Of a stretch of 59,490 bases of DNA, positions 44,830 through 53,046 are shown one piece after another (position 1 is the first letter of the stretch; every line of letters starts with the position of its first letter). The notes beneath the pieces were generated by a model. The model saw only the letters and a list, made by a program, of their open reading frames with translations. It searched no databases and was not told the DNA's origin. Source of the stretch: Nitrosomonas sp. (lineage in GTDB: Bacteria > Pseudomonadota > Gammaproteobacteria > Burkholderiales > Nitrosomonadaceae); NCBI RefSeq assembly GCF_019752415.1, contig NZ_JAIEME010000066.1, positions 1 to 59,490 of the forward strand, read 5' to 3'. The translations under genes were made by a program, and so were the position numbers.

Positions 44830-47493
44830 GTGGAAAGTTCACACAGTAGTAGTTACCGGATTTTTGCACGTTGGGCCGAGTTCTCCTATCAGAATGCTAT
44901 CTGGATTATTCTACTCGTATTGTTATTGACTACGCTGAGCACTGTTTATACAGTCAATAATCTTGGCGTTCACACCGATACGACGGACATGCTCTCCGAG
45001 GATGTTCCGTTCCGCGCCAATCATATCCGTTATAAAAAATCATTTTCCCAGTATGAAGATACGTTTTTGCTGGTACTGAATGCGCCGACACCTGAACAAG
45101 CACATCAGGCTGCAAAACACTTTACCAACTATCTGCAAAAAGATAGCACGCAATTTTCCAATACGTATTATCTAACTGGAGAACCTTTTTTTGAGCAGAA
45201 TGGCCTCTTTTTCAAAAGCCTGTCAGAATTGGGCCGCATTACCGATTATTTAGCCGCAGCACAACCGCTGATTGCGCGCATCGCAGAGAGTCCCACGCTC
45301 TATACATTTTTTTCTGTTCTCACGGAAGCTGTCGATGAGTTGCACGCGGGGCGTCAGTTAGAGCTGGAGCCTGTATTTAATGGGGTCAGTGCAACACTGG
45401 ATGCACGGCTTGCTGGTCAATCTCGTGCGTTATCCTGGCAAGCATTACTGGGTGGCGAAGCACAGAAAGAAACTTATCAAGAATTAATCATAGTGCAGCC
45501 TAAGCTCGACTATTCTCAAATATTTGCTGCTGAAGAGCCGATCAATGCAATTCGTACTGCCGCGCAGGATATGGGACTTACTCCGAACGCTGTTGAGAAA
45601 TTACGCATTACGGGTGAAGTAGCGCTGGCTCACGATGAACTACTCAGCGCGATGCACGGTGCTCAGGATGCTGGAGTATTAGCGCTAGTGCTGGTGGCTA
45701 TGGTGTTACTCATTGCATTTCGTTCTGCCGGAGCCATAGTCACTGTGATGGTGAGCCTGGTTCTCGGTTTATTACTGACTGCAGCCTTTGCTACTGCTGC
45801 CGTGGGGCATTTAAACTTAATTTCTATCGCATTTGCTGTTTTATATATTGGCCTTGGTGTTGATTACGCCATCCATTTTTTGTTGCGACATGAAGAACTC
45901 AGGAAGCCTGAACAGTCTGTTTCAGAAGCGTTATTTAAAGCTGGTGGTGATATGGGTCAGGCACTACTGATTTGTGCAATAACTACTGCGATTGGGTTCT
46001 ATGCCTTCATGCCAACGGCTTATGAGGGCGTTGCAGAATTGGGTTTGATATCAGGAACAGGAATGTTAATCAGTTTTCTGGTTACCATGACGATGATTCC
46101 TGCCTTACAAAGGTATTTCCCCACCCCAGTCAGAAAATCATCAGCTTCGATTCAATCAATCAATAAGGTTCTGGACCTACCAAGACACGCGCGTAAATTG
46201 GTATACAGTGTAACAATCATCGCAATTCTCGCTTCTGTCATGGCTTTGCCGCACATCAAATTCGATTATAATTTGTTGAATCTGAATAACCCGCGTGCGG
46301 AATCAGTTCAGACTCTGCTGGAGTTATTGAGGAACACGGAAGACTCACCTTGGCATATCAATATTTTAGTTAATGATGCCCAGGAAACGGTACAGGTTGT
46401 GCAACGACTTAGAGCATTGCCGGAAATAGAAAAGGTAGTCAGTTTGCTTGATCTGGTACCTCAAGGACAGGAAGAAAAAAGCCTGTTAATTGAGGAAATG
46501 GCGATGACGCTCGGCCCTATTTCTTTTTCCCCCACAGCATTTCTAATTCCAGACCACCATACGGTTCCAGAGGAACGAATGGCGCTGGAAAAACTAAATA
46601 CTGCATTAGACCGGTTTATCAGCGAGAAGCCGGGGAATCCTTCTGAGGCTTCTGCCCGCGCGTTGCGTGCATCGCTGTCGAATCTACTGGCTGATTTGGA
46701 TAAGCGTACGATACAAAATGACCAGGGAGGGGAGAAATTATTGCGTGCGGTTAACCACGATTTACTCAGCCTGTTGCCAGGTTCTATTAAACGGCTGCAA
46801 TTGGCGTTGGCAGCGCAACCGTTTACGCAAGAGGCATTACCGGCATCTGTGAGTTCGCACTGGCGTACGAGTGATGATGTATATCGAATCGCCGTGTATC
46901 CGTCAGAGAATATTAATGAAAATGACGCATTGCGCAGATTTGTTCATGCCGTACAACAGATAGCACCCACTGCGACCGGTGTGCCGGTAATCAGTCTTGA
47001 AGCGGGCGAGGCTGTAGTGGATGCATTTATTCATGCTTTCTCACTGGCGCTGCTGGGGGTCATATTTACACTATGGATGATGCTCAGAAGTGTTTCAGCG
47101 GCAGTGCTGGTATTAATACCACTCTTATTGGCGGCTCTATTCACAGGGGCCTGCACAGTTTTGCTAGGGCTGCCGTTCAATTTTGCCAATATTATTGCTT
47201 TGCCGCTATTACTAGGTATTGGTATTGATAGTAGCTTGCATATGGTGCATAGAAGCCGTAACACCGGCTCGGTTTATGAGAATTTATTGCATACCAGTAC
47301 AGCGCGCGCCATTTTTTATAGCGCACTAACCACTTTAGTGGGGTTCGGCAGCCTGGTGTTTTCGACACATCAGGGTACCGCCAGTATGGGATTGCTTCTG
47401 ACGGTTGGTTTGTTTCTGACGCTGGTTTGTGTGCTGATAATCCTGCCGGTTTTGTTGCATTCAACCAGTAAAAATAAAGAAATCGTTGCTTGA
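44830..47493 (+). CDS. hpnN: Hopanoid RND transporter HpnN
   Basis: This 887-residue MMPL/RND-type transporter starts at a GTG. It has an N-terminal membrane helix (AIWIILLVLLLTTLSTVYTV), two periplasmic loops and two bundles of about five helices each (for example AGVLALVLVAMVLLIAFRS...IGLGVDYAIHFLLRHEEL near residue 345, and AFSLALLGVIFTLWMMLRS...LLLGIGIDSSLHMVHRSR near 800). The HpnN family is needed to place hopanoids in the outer membrane. It ends the operon and converges with rsmB 4 bp away, with no room for a standard terminator. Confidence 0.93.
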   Translation: MESSHSSSYRIFARWAEFSYQNAIWIILLVLLLTTLSTVYTVNNLGVHTDTTDMLSEDVPFRANHIRYKKSFSQYEDTFLLVLNAPTPEQAHQAAKHFTNYLQKDSTQFSNTYYLTGEPFFEQNGLFFKSLSELGRITDYLAAAQPLIARIAESPTLYTFFSVLTEAVDELHAGRQLELEPVFNGVSATLDARLAGQSRALSWQALLGGEAQKETYQELIIVQPKLDYSQIFAAEEPINAIRTAAQDMGLTPNAVEKLRITGEVALAHDELLSAMHGAQDAGVLALVLVAMVLLIAFRSAGAIVTVMVSLVLGLLLTAAFATAAVGHLNLISIAFAVLYIGLGVDYAIHFLLRHEELRKPEQSVSEALFKAGGDMGQALLICAITTAIGFYAFMPTAYEGVAELGLISGTGMLISFLVTMTMIPALQRYFPTPVRKSSASIQSINKVLDLPRHARKLVYSVTIIAILASVMALPHIKFDYNLLNLNNPRAESVQTLLELLRNTEDSPWHINILVNDAQETVQVVQRLRALPEIEKVVSLLDLVPQGQEEKSLLIEEMAMTLGPISFSPTAFLIPDHHTVPEERMALEKLNTALDRFISEKPGNPSEASARALRASLSNLLADLDKRTIQNDQGGEKLLRAVNHDLLSLLPGSIKRLQLALAAQPFTQEALPASVSSHWRTSDDVYRIAVYPSENINENDALRRFVHAVQQIAPTATGVPVISLEAGEAVVDAFIHAFSLALLGVIFTLWMMLRSVSAAVLVLIPLLLAALFTGACTVLLGLPFNFANIIALPLLLGIGIDSSLHMVHRSRNTGSVYENLLHTSTARAIFYSALTTLVGFGSLVFSTHQGTASMGLLLTVGLFLTLVCVLIILPVLLHSTSKNKEIVA

Positions 47494-47497
47494 TTCT

Positions 47498-48769
47498 TTA
47501 TTCTGGCTTTATCACTTCAATACGCGTTAACACCGCAGCAAAGAAACCGTCAGTTTGATGCAGCAGAGGGGATAGCTGTAAGAATTCACCGGTATCCAGC
47601 GGTATCTTTTGCTGTGCCAGTAACTCGGCGCAATTTAGCAAGCTAAACTGTGGATGTGTGTTTAGAAAATCTTGCACCACTTGTTGATTTTCTTCCGGCA
47701 AGAAACTGCATGTTGCATACACCAGCCGTCCCCCTGGTTTGAGCAAACTGGCGGCAGCGGAAAGAATAGCAGCTTGTTTTGTTTTGAGCTCCTCAATACT
47801 TTTCGGGGATTGACGCCATTTTAAATCCGGATTGCGGCGCAATGTTCCAAGACCACTACACGGTGCATCCACCAGTACTCGATCTATTTTTCCAGACAGC
47901 CGTTTAACTTTGATGTCATTCTCATTCGTGATGCGTTGCGCATGCAGATTGGATAAACCCGAACGCTTGAAGCGTGGTTTCAGATTATTTAATCTTTTTT
48001 CTGAGATGTCAAAAGCATAAAGACGTCCTTTTGAATTCATCAAGGCTCCCAGTAGTAGCGATTTGCCACCTGCTCCGGCACAGAAATCGACAACCATTTC
48101 CCCTCGCTTAGGTGCCAGCAAGTATCCGAGTAATTGACTACCTTCATCCTGTACTTCTATTTTCCCGGATAAAAAGAGTTCATGGCGATTGATCGCAGGT
48201 TTTTTGGTAAGCCGGATCCCGCAGGGAGAATAAGGTGTCTCCAGTGCTTCAATGCCTTCCTGACTGAGCGTTTCAAGCACTTGATTACGTTTTGCAAGAA
48301 TAGTATTCACCCGCAGATCAAGCGGTGCAGATTTTTGTAAGGAAAATCCCAGGTTGAGAATGTCTGCATCCGTCATGAACTGCTTTAATTTCTCTACCAG
48401 CCATTCGGGAAACTCTGCTTGAATCGCCAGCGGGAGTGTCTCTAATTTGATCGCTTTGATTTCTGCTAACCATTTAGTTTCAGATTCGCTGATAAGCAAT
48501 GTCAATTCGCGCAAATTCATGCCACTAAATTTTACTAGATAGGCTAAAACCAGTGAGCGGGGCGTGATGCGTTCTGTCAGGCTTTCAAGAAAAAAACGGT
48601 GGCGTAATATGCCAAAGACTGTTTCTGCAATGAATGCGCGATCTTGTCCACCCAGCAGCGGGTTTTCCCGGAAGAAGTGCCGTAGAATTCCGTCGGCGGG
48701 ATATTCCAAAGGCAGTACAGTTCGTAGAGCGACTACTACTGCGTCTAGCTGAAAGGGCGTTAATTGCAT
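47498..48769 (-). CDS. rsmB: 16S rRNA m5C967 methyltransferase RsmB
   Basis: The 423-residue protein has an N-terminal NusB-like helical domain (VVVALRTVLPLEYPADGILRHFFRENPLLGGQDRAFIAETVFGILRH). The Nop2/Sun methyltransferase domain has VDFCAGAGGKSLLLGALM (SAM site), VLVDAPCSGLGTLRRNPDLKW (catalytic Cys) and LVYATCSFLPEENQQVV (second Cys). It methylates C967 of 16S rRNA. It is often downstream of fmt; here it is convergent with hpnN and follows a MITE. Confidence 0.88.
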   Translation of the reverse strand: MQLTPFQLDAVVVALRTVLPLEYPADGILRHFFRENPLLGGQDRAFIAETVFGILRHRFFLESLTERITPRSLVLAYLVKFSGMNLRELTLLISESETKWLAEIKAIKLETLPLAIQAEFPEWLVEKLKQFMTDADILNLGFSLQKSAPLDLRVNTILAKRNQVLETLSQEGIEALETPYSPCGIRLTKKPAINRHELFLSGKIEVQDEGSQLLGYLLAPKRGEMVVDFCAGAGGKSLLLGALMNSKGRLYAFDISEKRLNNLKPRFKRSGLSNLHAQRITNENDIKVKRLSGKIDRVLVDAPCSGLGTLRRNPDLKWRQSPKSIEELKTKQAAILSAAASLLKPGGRLVYATCSFLPEENQQVVQDFLNTHPQFSLLNCAELLAQQKIPLDTGEFLQLSPLLHQTDGFFAAVLTRIEVIKPE

Positions 48770-48854
48770 TGATTTCCTGATGTATGTTTGATCAACTGGA
48801 AGAAACGTTGATTAAGTTTGTCTATGATGCGTATTTTTTTAACCGATCTGCTTA

Positions 48855-48966
48855 AGGAAACTCTGAATAACTGTCATTTCGAGCGTAGCGAGAAATCTAG
48901 GGTATTGATTGCCAAAGATTCCTCACTTTGTTCGGAATGACATATGAGGGTTATTCAGAGTTTCCC
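48855..48966. mobile_element. 112-bp MITE with 16-bp perfect terminal inverted repeats and TA flanks
   Basis: GGAAACTCTGAATAAC at 48856-48871 is perfectly inverted at 48950-48965. The element is flanked by TA (48853-48854 and 48967-48968), the duplication made by IS630/mariner-type transposases. The interior is a second palindrome (TGTCATTTCGAGC...GGAATGACA). No coding sequence fits. The right TA forms part of the TAG stop codon of the DUF3108 gene. Related ends occur at 59363 and possibly 30819. Confidence 0.75.
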
Positions 48967-49682
48967 TAATGATCAGCTTTATAGCTAATGTTGATTCCGG
49001 TAACTATTTTATCGATTTCACGGCCATTTTCTTCTACGGATACGATGCGAACGGGCAACATGTGATTGTTTATTGCAAGCCATAGTTTTCTTTTCACTTT
49101 GGCATTTTTATTTTCTTGCCGGGTTAATACGATCGTGTCTATTTCACCGATGGGTGTGTGGAGCATTTCCTTAGACACCGCATAGTGCGCTAATTGCAGG
49201 CTGTGCCCATCGGTGACATGCTTCTCCACATACTGCTTAGGGAGTGACGCAAACATAAAGTTGTACGATAAGCTGAGGCGATCCAAAGTACCTTCGGGCA
49301 ATCTTTTCTGTTCCTCTTGTCCTTTATGTTGCAGTGTTATGACATGTTTTTCCCAATTAAAAACAGCCACGCTTGGCTCTTTTTTCCCACGCTTCTCATA
49401 AGCGCGAGTGGGCCGTAGTCCCTGTTTAGTAATGGTTCCTTCGCTATGGCGTACGATACTATTGGGTTCTATGATTTTAAAAACACCAGTAGCTTGCGCT
49501 TCGCTGTTAATCGTATAACTATGTGTACCATTGACATGTTTGATTTCCATCACTTCATTAATTTCTCCCTGACCGATATCCGTTGTAACGGCGTAACTGA
49601 TTTCAATGCGCGACGGTATATCCGTAGCAAATACTGAGAAGCTGAGTATCCACAGCAGAACAATCGATGGTAGAAATTTCAT
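48966..49682 (-). CDS. DUF3108 family periplasmic protein
   Basis: The 238-residue protein has a signal peptide (MKFLPSIVLLWILSFSVFAT) and a beta-rich DUF3108 domain: RIEISYAVTTDIGQGEINEVMEIKHVNGTHSYTINSEAQATGVFK, then SEGTITKQGLRPTRAYEKRGKKEPSVAVFNWEKHVITL and KRKLWLAINNHMLPVRIVSVEENGREIDKIVTGI. The function of this family is unknown; it is common beside purN in betaproteobacteria. Its ATG overlaps the purN stop by 4 bp. Its TAG stop appears to have been created by insertion of the MITE into an original TAA. Confidence 0.85.
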   Translation of the reverse strand: MKFLPSIVLLWILSFSVFATDIPSRIEISYAVTTDIGQGEINEVMEIKHVNGTHSYTINSEAQATGVFKIIEPNSIVRHSEGTITKQGLRPTRAYEKRGKKEPSVAVFNWEKHVITLQHKGQEEQKRLPEGTLDRLSLSYNFMFASLPKQYVEKHVTDGHSLQLAHYAVSKEMLHTPIGEIDTIVLTRQENKNAKVKRKLWLAINNHMLPVRIVSVEENGREIDKIVTGINISYKADH

Positions 49683-50341
49683 TCGGGTAATCCTGGCGAA
49701 TAAAGCGCTATTTCACGAACACTGGAATCTATCACTTCAACGCGATTCTCATTCAATCGGATCTGATCTTCCATAAACCAGCGCACGGCCTGAGGGTAAA
49801 TACGGTGTTCCTGCTGTAAAACCCGGGTTGCTAGCGTTTCCTCAGTATCTGACGGTAAGACAGGAATAGCAGCCTGAATCACAATCGGACCGTGATCTAA
49901 CTGCGCCGTGACAAAATGCACGGTACAGCCATGTATTCTAATCCCTTCTTGAAGTGCTCTTGCATGCGTTCCCAAACCTGGAAATGCAGGTAATAATGAA
50001 GGATGAATATTCATTAACCGGCCTTGATAACGTTGTACAAAGCGATCGCTTAGTATACGCATGAAGCCGGCCAGTGCAATCAATTTGGGTTGGCAAGCAT
50101 CAATTTTTTCTGCCAATGCCGTATCGAATGTCTGGCGGTCTGGAAAAGTACGATGATCAATAACGATGGTTTCAGCGCTATATTTCCTGGCAATTTCTAA
50201 CCCTGTTGCATTGGGATTGTTACTGATTACCGTGATGCGATCTGCTTGAAATCCGGCTTCCAATAGCGCTTGCATATTACTGCCGCGACCGGAGATAAGA
50301 ATGACCAGTGATTTCATGATGCCCGTTGGAAGACTGGCCAT
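49679..50341 (-). CDS. purN: Phosphoribosylglycinamide formyltransferase PurN
   Basis: The protein (220 residues from 50341, or 212 from the ATG at 50317, which fits the usual N-terminus MKSLVILISGRGSNMQALL) has the PurN active site: ALAGFMRILSDRFVQRYQGRLMNIHPSLLPAFPG with the Asn-x-His catalytic pair, and VTAQLDHGPIVIQAAIPV with Asp-His-Gly. It transfers a formyl group from 10-formyl-THF to GAR in purine synthesis. The longer start directly abuts the purM stop, which argues for coupling. Either start is possible. Confidence 0.95.
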   Translation of the reverse strand: MASLPTGIMKSLVILISGRGSNMQALLEAGFQADRITVISNNPNATGLEIARKYSAETIVIDHRTFPDRQTFDTALAEKIDACQPKLIALAGFMRILSDRFVQRYQGRLMNIHPSLLPAFPGLGTHARALQEGIRIHGCTVHFVTAQLDHGPIVIQAAIPVLPSDTEETLATRVLQQEHRIYPQAVRWFMEDQIRLNENRVEVIDSSVREIALYSPGLPE

Positions 50342-51400
50342 TTAGACTAAAACGGTCGCTGCCTGATTGTTTGTGCGTGGTTTAATTTCACCGATTTGCC
50401 AGACGGTCTCGCCGGAGGCACGCAAACTCCGCAGTGCGTTTTCTGCATGCTCGGGCGCCACAACAATCACCATGCCAATGCCGCAATTAAATACACGTGC
50501 CATTTCATGATCCGCAACATTCCCGTGTTGTTGCAGCCAATGGAATAGCGGAGGCATTTCCCAGGAATCTTTTTGCAACAAGGCCATGACTTGACCTGGA
50601 AGGATGCGCGGTACATTTTCGACTAATCCGCCACCGGTAATGTGTGCCAGGCCTTTAACAGGAAGTTGCTTGATTAACTCAAGCAAGGGTTTTACGTAAA
50701 TGCGCGTCGGTGCCATGATGGTGTCAGCAAGCGTCTTGCCATGAAAGTCCGTGGATAAATCAACACGATTATTTTCAATAATCTTGCGAATCAACGAATA
50801 CCCATTGGAATGCGCGCCACTTGATGAAAGACCCAGCACAATATCGCCTGCTTGTATCGTAGCGCCGCTGATAATCCTGTCTTTCTCAACAATACCGACA
50901 GCAAATCCGGCAAGATCATATTCATCGTGCGGATACATGCCCGGCATTTCAGCCGTCTCGCCGCCAATCAATGCACAACCTGCCAGTTCACACCCTTTGG
51001 CAACACCGCTGATCACCGCAGTCGCGGTTTCTACATTTAATTTGCCGCAAGCAAAGTAATCCAAGAAAAATAAAGGCTCCGCGCCTTGTACCAATATATC
51101 GTTAACACTCATCGCCACCAGGTCAATGCCAATGGTGTCGTGCTGGTTGAGCTGAAAAGCCAGTTTTAGCTTAGTGCCCACGCCATCCGTACCGGAAACC
51201 AGAACAGGATTTTGATATTTCTTGGAAATTTCAAACAACGCACCAAAACCGCCAATCCCGGTAAGTACTTCGGGGCGCAATGTACGTTTCGCAAGCGGTT
51301 TGATATTTTCGACTAAACGATCCCCTGCATCAATGTCTACACCGGCATCACGATAGGAGAGTTGTGTTGTATTAGGGTGATTAGAGCTGGATGAAGTCAA
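50342..51400 (-). CDS. purM: Phosphoribosylformylglycinamidine cyclo-ligase PurM (AIR synthetase)
   Basis: The 352-residue enzyme has [25 protein letters not shown] at the start, [55 protein letters not shown], and [17 protein letters not shown], then [19 protein letters not shown] and [18 protein letters not shown]. All are PurM signatures. It makes AIR from FGAM with ATP. It leads the purM-purN-DUF3108 operon. In related genomes the AI-2E permease and hda genes lie next to purM in the other direction; here a PEP-CTERM gene and an aminotransferase lie between. Confidence 0.96.
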   Translation of the reverse strand: MTSSSSNHPNTTQLSYRDAGVDIDAGDRLVENIKPLAKRTLRPEVLTGIGGFGALFEISKKYQNPVLVSGTDGVGTKLKLAFQLNQHDTIGIDLVAMSVNDILVQGAEPLFFLDYFACGKLNVETATAVISGVAKGCELAGCALIGGETAEMPGMYPHDEYDLAGFAVGIVEKDRIISGATIQAGDIVLGLSSSGAHSNGYSLIRKIIENNRVDLSTDFHGKTLADTIMAPTRIYVKPLLELIKQLPVKGLAHITGGGLVENVPRILPGQVMALLQKDSWEMPPLFHWLQQHGNVADHEMARVFNCGIGMVIVVAPEHAENALRSLRASGETVWQIGEIKPRTNNQAATVLV

Positions 51401-51779
51401 GTTAAATTCTCATGCGGTTACAGAAATGAGTGCTGCTTAGAAAGTGCAATTTTACCGCAAATGAGTACTCCACATACTGTGGATTGTAAAATCAATATGG
51501 GTGATATCTTGCTGCTTCAAGCAATATTGTATCGACTTCTTTGATTGCTTTGATTATGGTGGGAGGGAGAGGGAATGTTTCTTGGTGGCATTTCCTTATT
51601 ATCACTACAGTACGGGTTGCTAAACTAAATTGGTATTTTTTGATTTCCTTGATAATCTCAGCTGTTGAAGTAGAACACATCTAGAACTAGCTAAGAATGT
51701 TTAACTACTCGGTGTTCGATATGGCTTCGCATCTGCCCACGGGCGTGGCATTGGTTGACTGAATTTAGAGAAAAAATAA
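51401..51779. other. Spacer upstream of purM
   Basis: About 380 bp between purM and a terminator. A leftward 62-codon frame (51492-51680, MCSTSTAEIIKEIKKYQ...) lacks a recognised family or ribosome site and is not called. The region should contain the purM promoter; no PurR-like operator palindrome was evident. Confidence 0.4.
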
Positions 51780-51813
51780 GCCACAGAGAAATCCCGCTCT
51801 GTGGCTTATAGTA
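51780..51813 (-). terminator. Rho-independent terminator of the PEP-CTERM gene
   Basis: The perfect 9-bp stem GCCACAGAG (51780-51788) / CTCTGTGGC (51797-51805) has an 8-base loop. On the minus strand it is followed by TTATTTTTTCTC (51768-51779). It lies about 25 bp after the stop of the leftward PEP-CTERM gene. Confidence 0.85.
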
Positions 51814-51835
51814 AGTATGATATTAAATCAAGCTA

Positions 51836-52363
51836 TTATGCTTTCCTGCGGCGTACTGAAAAACTAATCAGCCCTAAGCCAGCTAACAGCATTGCGTATG
51901 TTTCTGGTTCTGGAACTGCAGAAATATAGGAATCGACTGTGTAGGTGCCACCTTTCGAACCAACGACAGTACCTTTTATTTCATAATAGTAGTTGCCCGG
52001 CCCAAGGTTGCCAAAATCTGCACCAACTGATGTGGAATCAAACAAAAATGAACCCAAAGAAAGGTCATTGGTGTAATTTCCATCAACAGTGGTTTCTTTC
52101 CAAAAATGCAAGGAAGCGTTATTGATATTGTATTTTGAAAAATCATTTGTGACCGCAATCGATACGAGATCATTCCATCCAGTCAAATTAAATGTGAACA
52201 CGTGATCGAACGAGCCAGTATTTGGCAGAAAAGATACGCTAGCGTGTTCAGCAGGGTCGTCGTGGATGCCCCAATTGGCTTTAACAGTCGGAGCAGCGTG
52301 AGCAACACTACTTGCTATTAAAGCCACGGCTGCCAGTATTCCAAGTTTAAAAGTATTTTTCAT
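51836..52363 (-). CDS. PEP-CTERM sorting-domain protein, secreted
   Basis: The 175-residue protein has a signal peptide (MKNTFKLGILAAVALIASSVAHA), a beta-rich central domain of the FxDxY type (FDHVFTFNLTGWNDLVSIAVTNDF, LGPGNYYYEIKGTVVGSKGG), and a classical C-terminal PEP-CTERM signal. This has VPEPETYAMLLAGLGLISFSVRRRKA: Pro-Glu-Pro, hydrophobic helix, Arg cluster. Such proteins are processed by exosortase EpsH/XrtA and are linked to exopolysaccharide export. No exosortase gene is in the window. A strong terminator follows, so it is monocistronic. Confidence 0.92.
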   Translation of the reverse strand: MKNTFKLGILAAVALIASSVAHAAPTVKANWGIHDDPAEHASVSFLPNTGSFDHVFTFNLTGWNDLVSIAVTNDFSKYNINNASLHFWKETTVDGNYTNDLSLGSFLFDSTSVGADFGNLGPGNYYYEIKGTVVGSKGGTYTVDSYISAVPEPETYAMLLAGLGLISFSVRRRKA

Positions 52364-53046
52364 ATTGAGGTCTCCAGTGTTTTTAAAAAATATTTAGATC
52401 ATTATTCATTAGAAGATTAAAAATAACTCATTAATAGATATTTGTTATCAATAACTTCAAATTTCTCTACACAGTTCTCATTGTAGGCCTATTATTTTCC
52501 TTATCTATAGGAGATCGATCCTTTTTTACTAGTACATTTATAATAATTTTGGAGTACATGCTCTAGGAGAGCCGATGTGTAGAACATTGAATTGCTTATA
52601 CTTCAGAGGAAAGGCACCTCTATTGTTAGCGGATTCAAAAATCAACGGCAACAGTTAATTTTTTGTAGCAGACTTGGCAAGTTGCCAATTACGCAAAATG
52701 CAGGATGACTCCTCACAATATAGTATTCTATCAATCATAAGAATCATGAATTCAAGGAGTTAGCATTCTTGTCGCGTAAAGTTTCGTCTCGTCGATTAAA
52801 TCCCCCCATTCCTTTCTATCAGAATTCCACCGAAGTATTTGAGCTATTTTGGTAGTCAAATGACGGCGATCAATCACACAATCATTGTGTATTTTTAGCA
52901 GCAAGAAAAAACTGATGAGGGTATGATCTACGCTAATTTTGTTGCTGCGATACCGTCGTTGAATAGTATTAAATTTTTCTTTCCGGAACCCGTTGATTCT
53001 AGACCCAGCTTTGCTGGCGGTATTTTTTCAATTGCAGAGGTCGTTC
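52364..53046. other. 683-bp spacer before the aminotransferase gene
   Basis: No recognised gene. A possible 28-residue micro-ORF (TTG at 52769, stop at 52853-52855, with AAGGAG 9 bp upstream; it starts SRKVSSRRLNPPIPF) is intriguing but unsupported by homology. The aminotransferase frame is open from 52993, but the ATG at 53047 with GAGGTC upstream is the better start. The region upstream of the PEP-CTERM gene is AT-rich. Confidence 0.35.
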
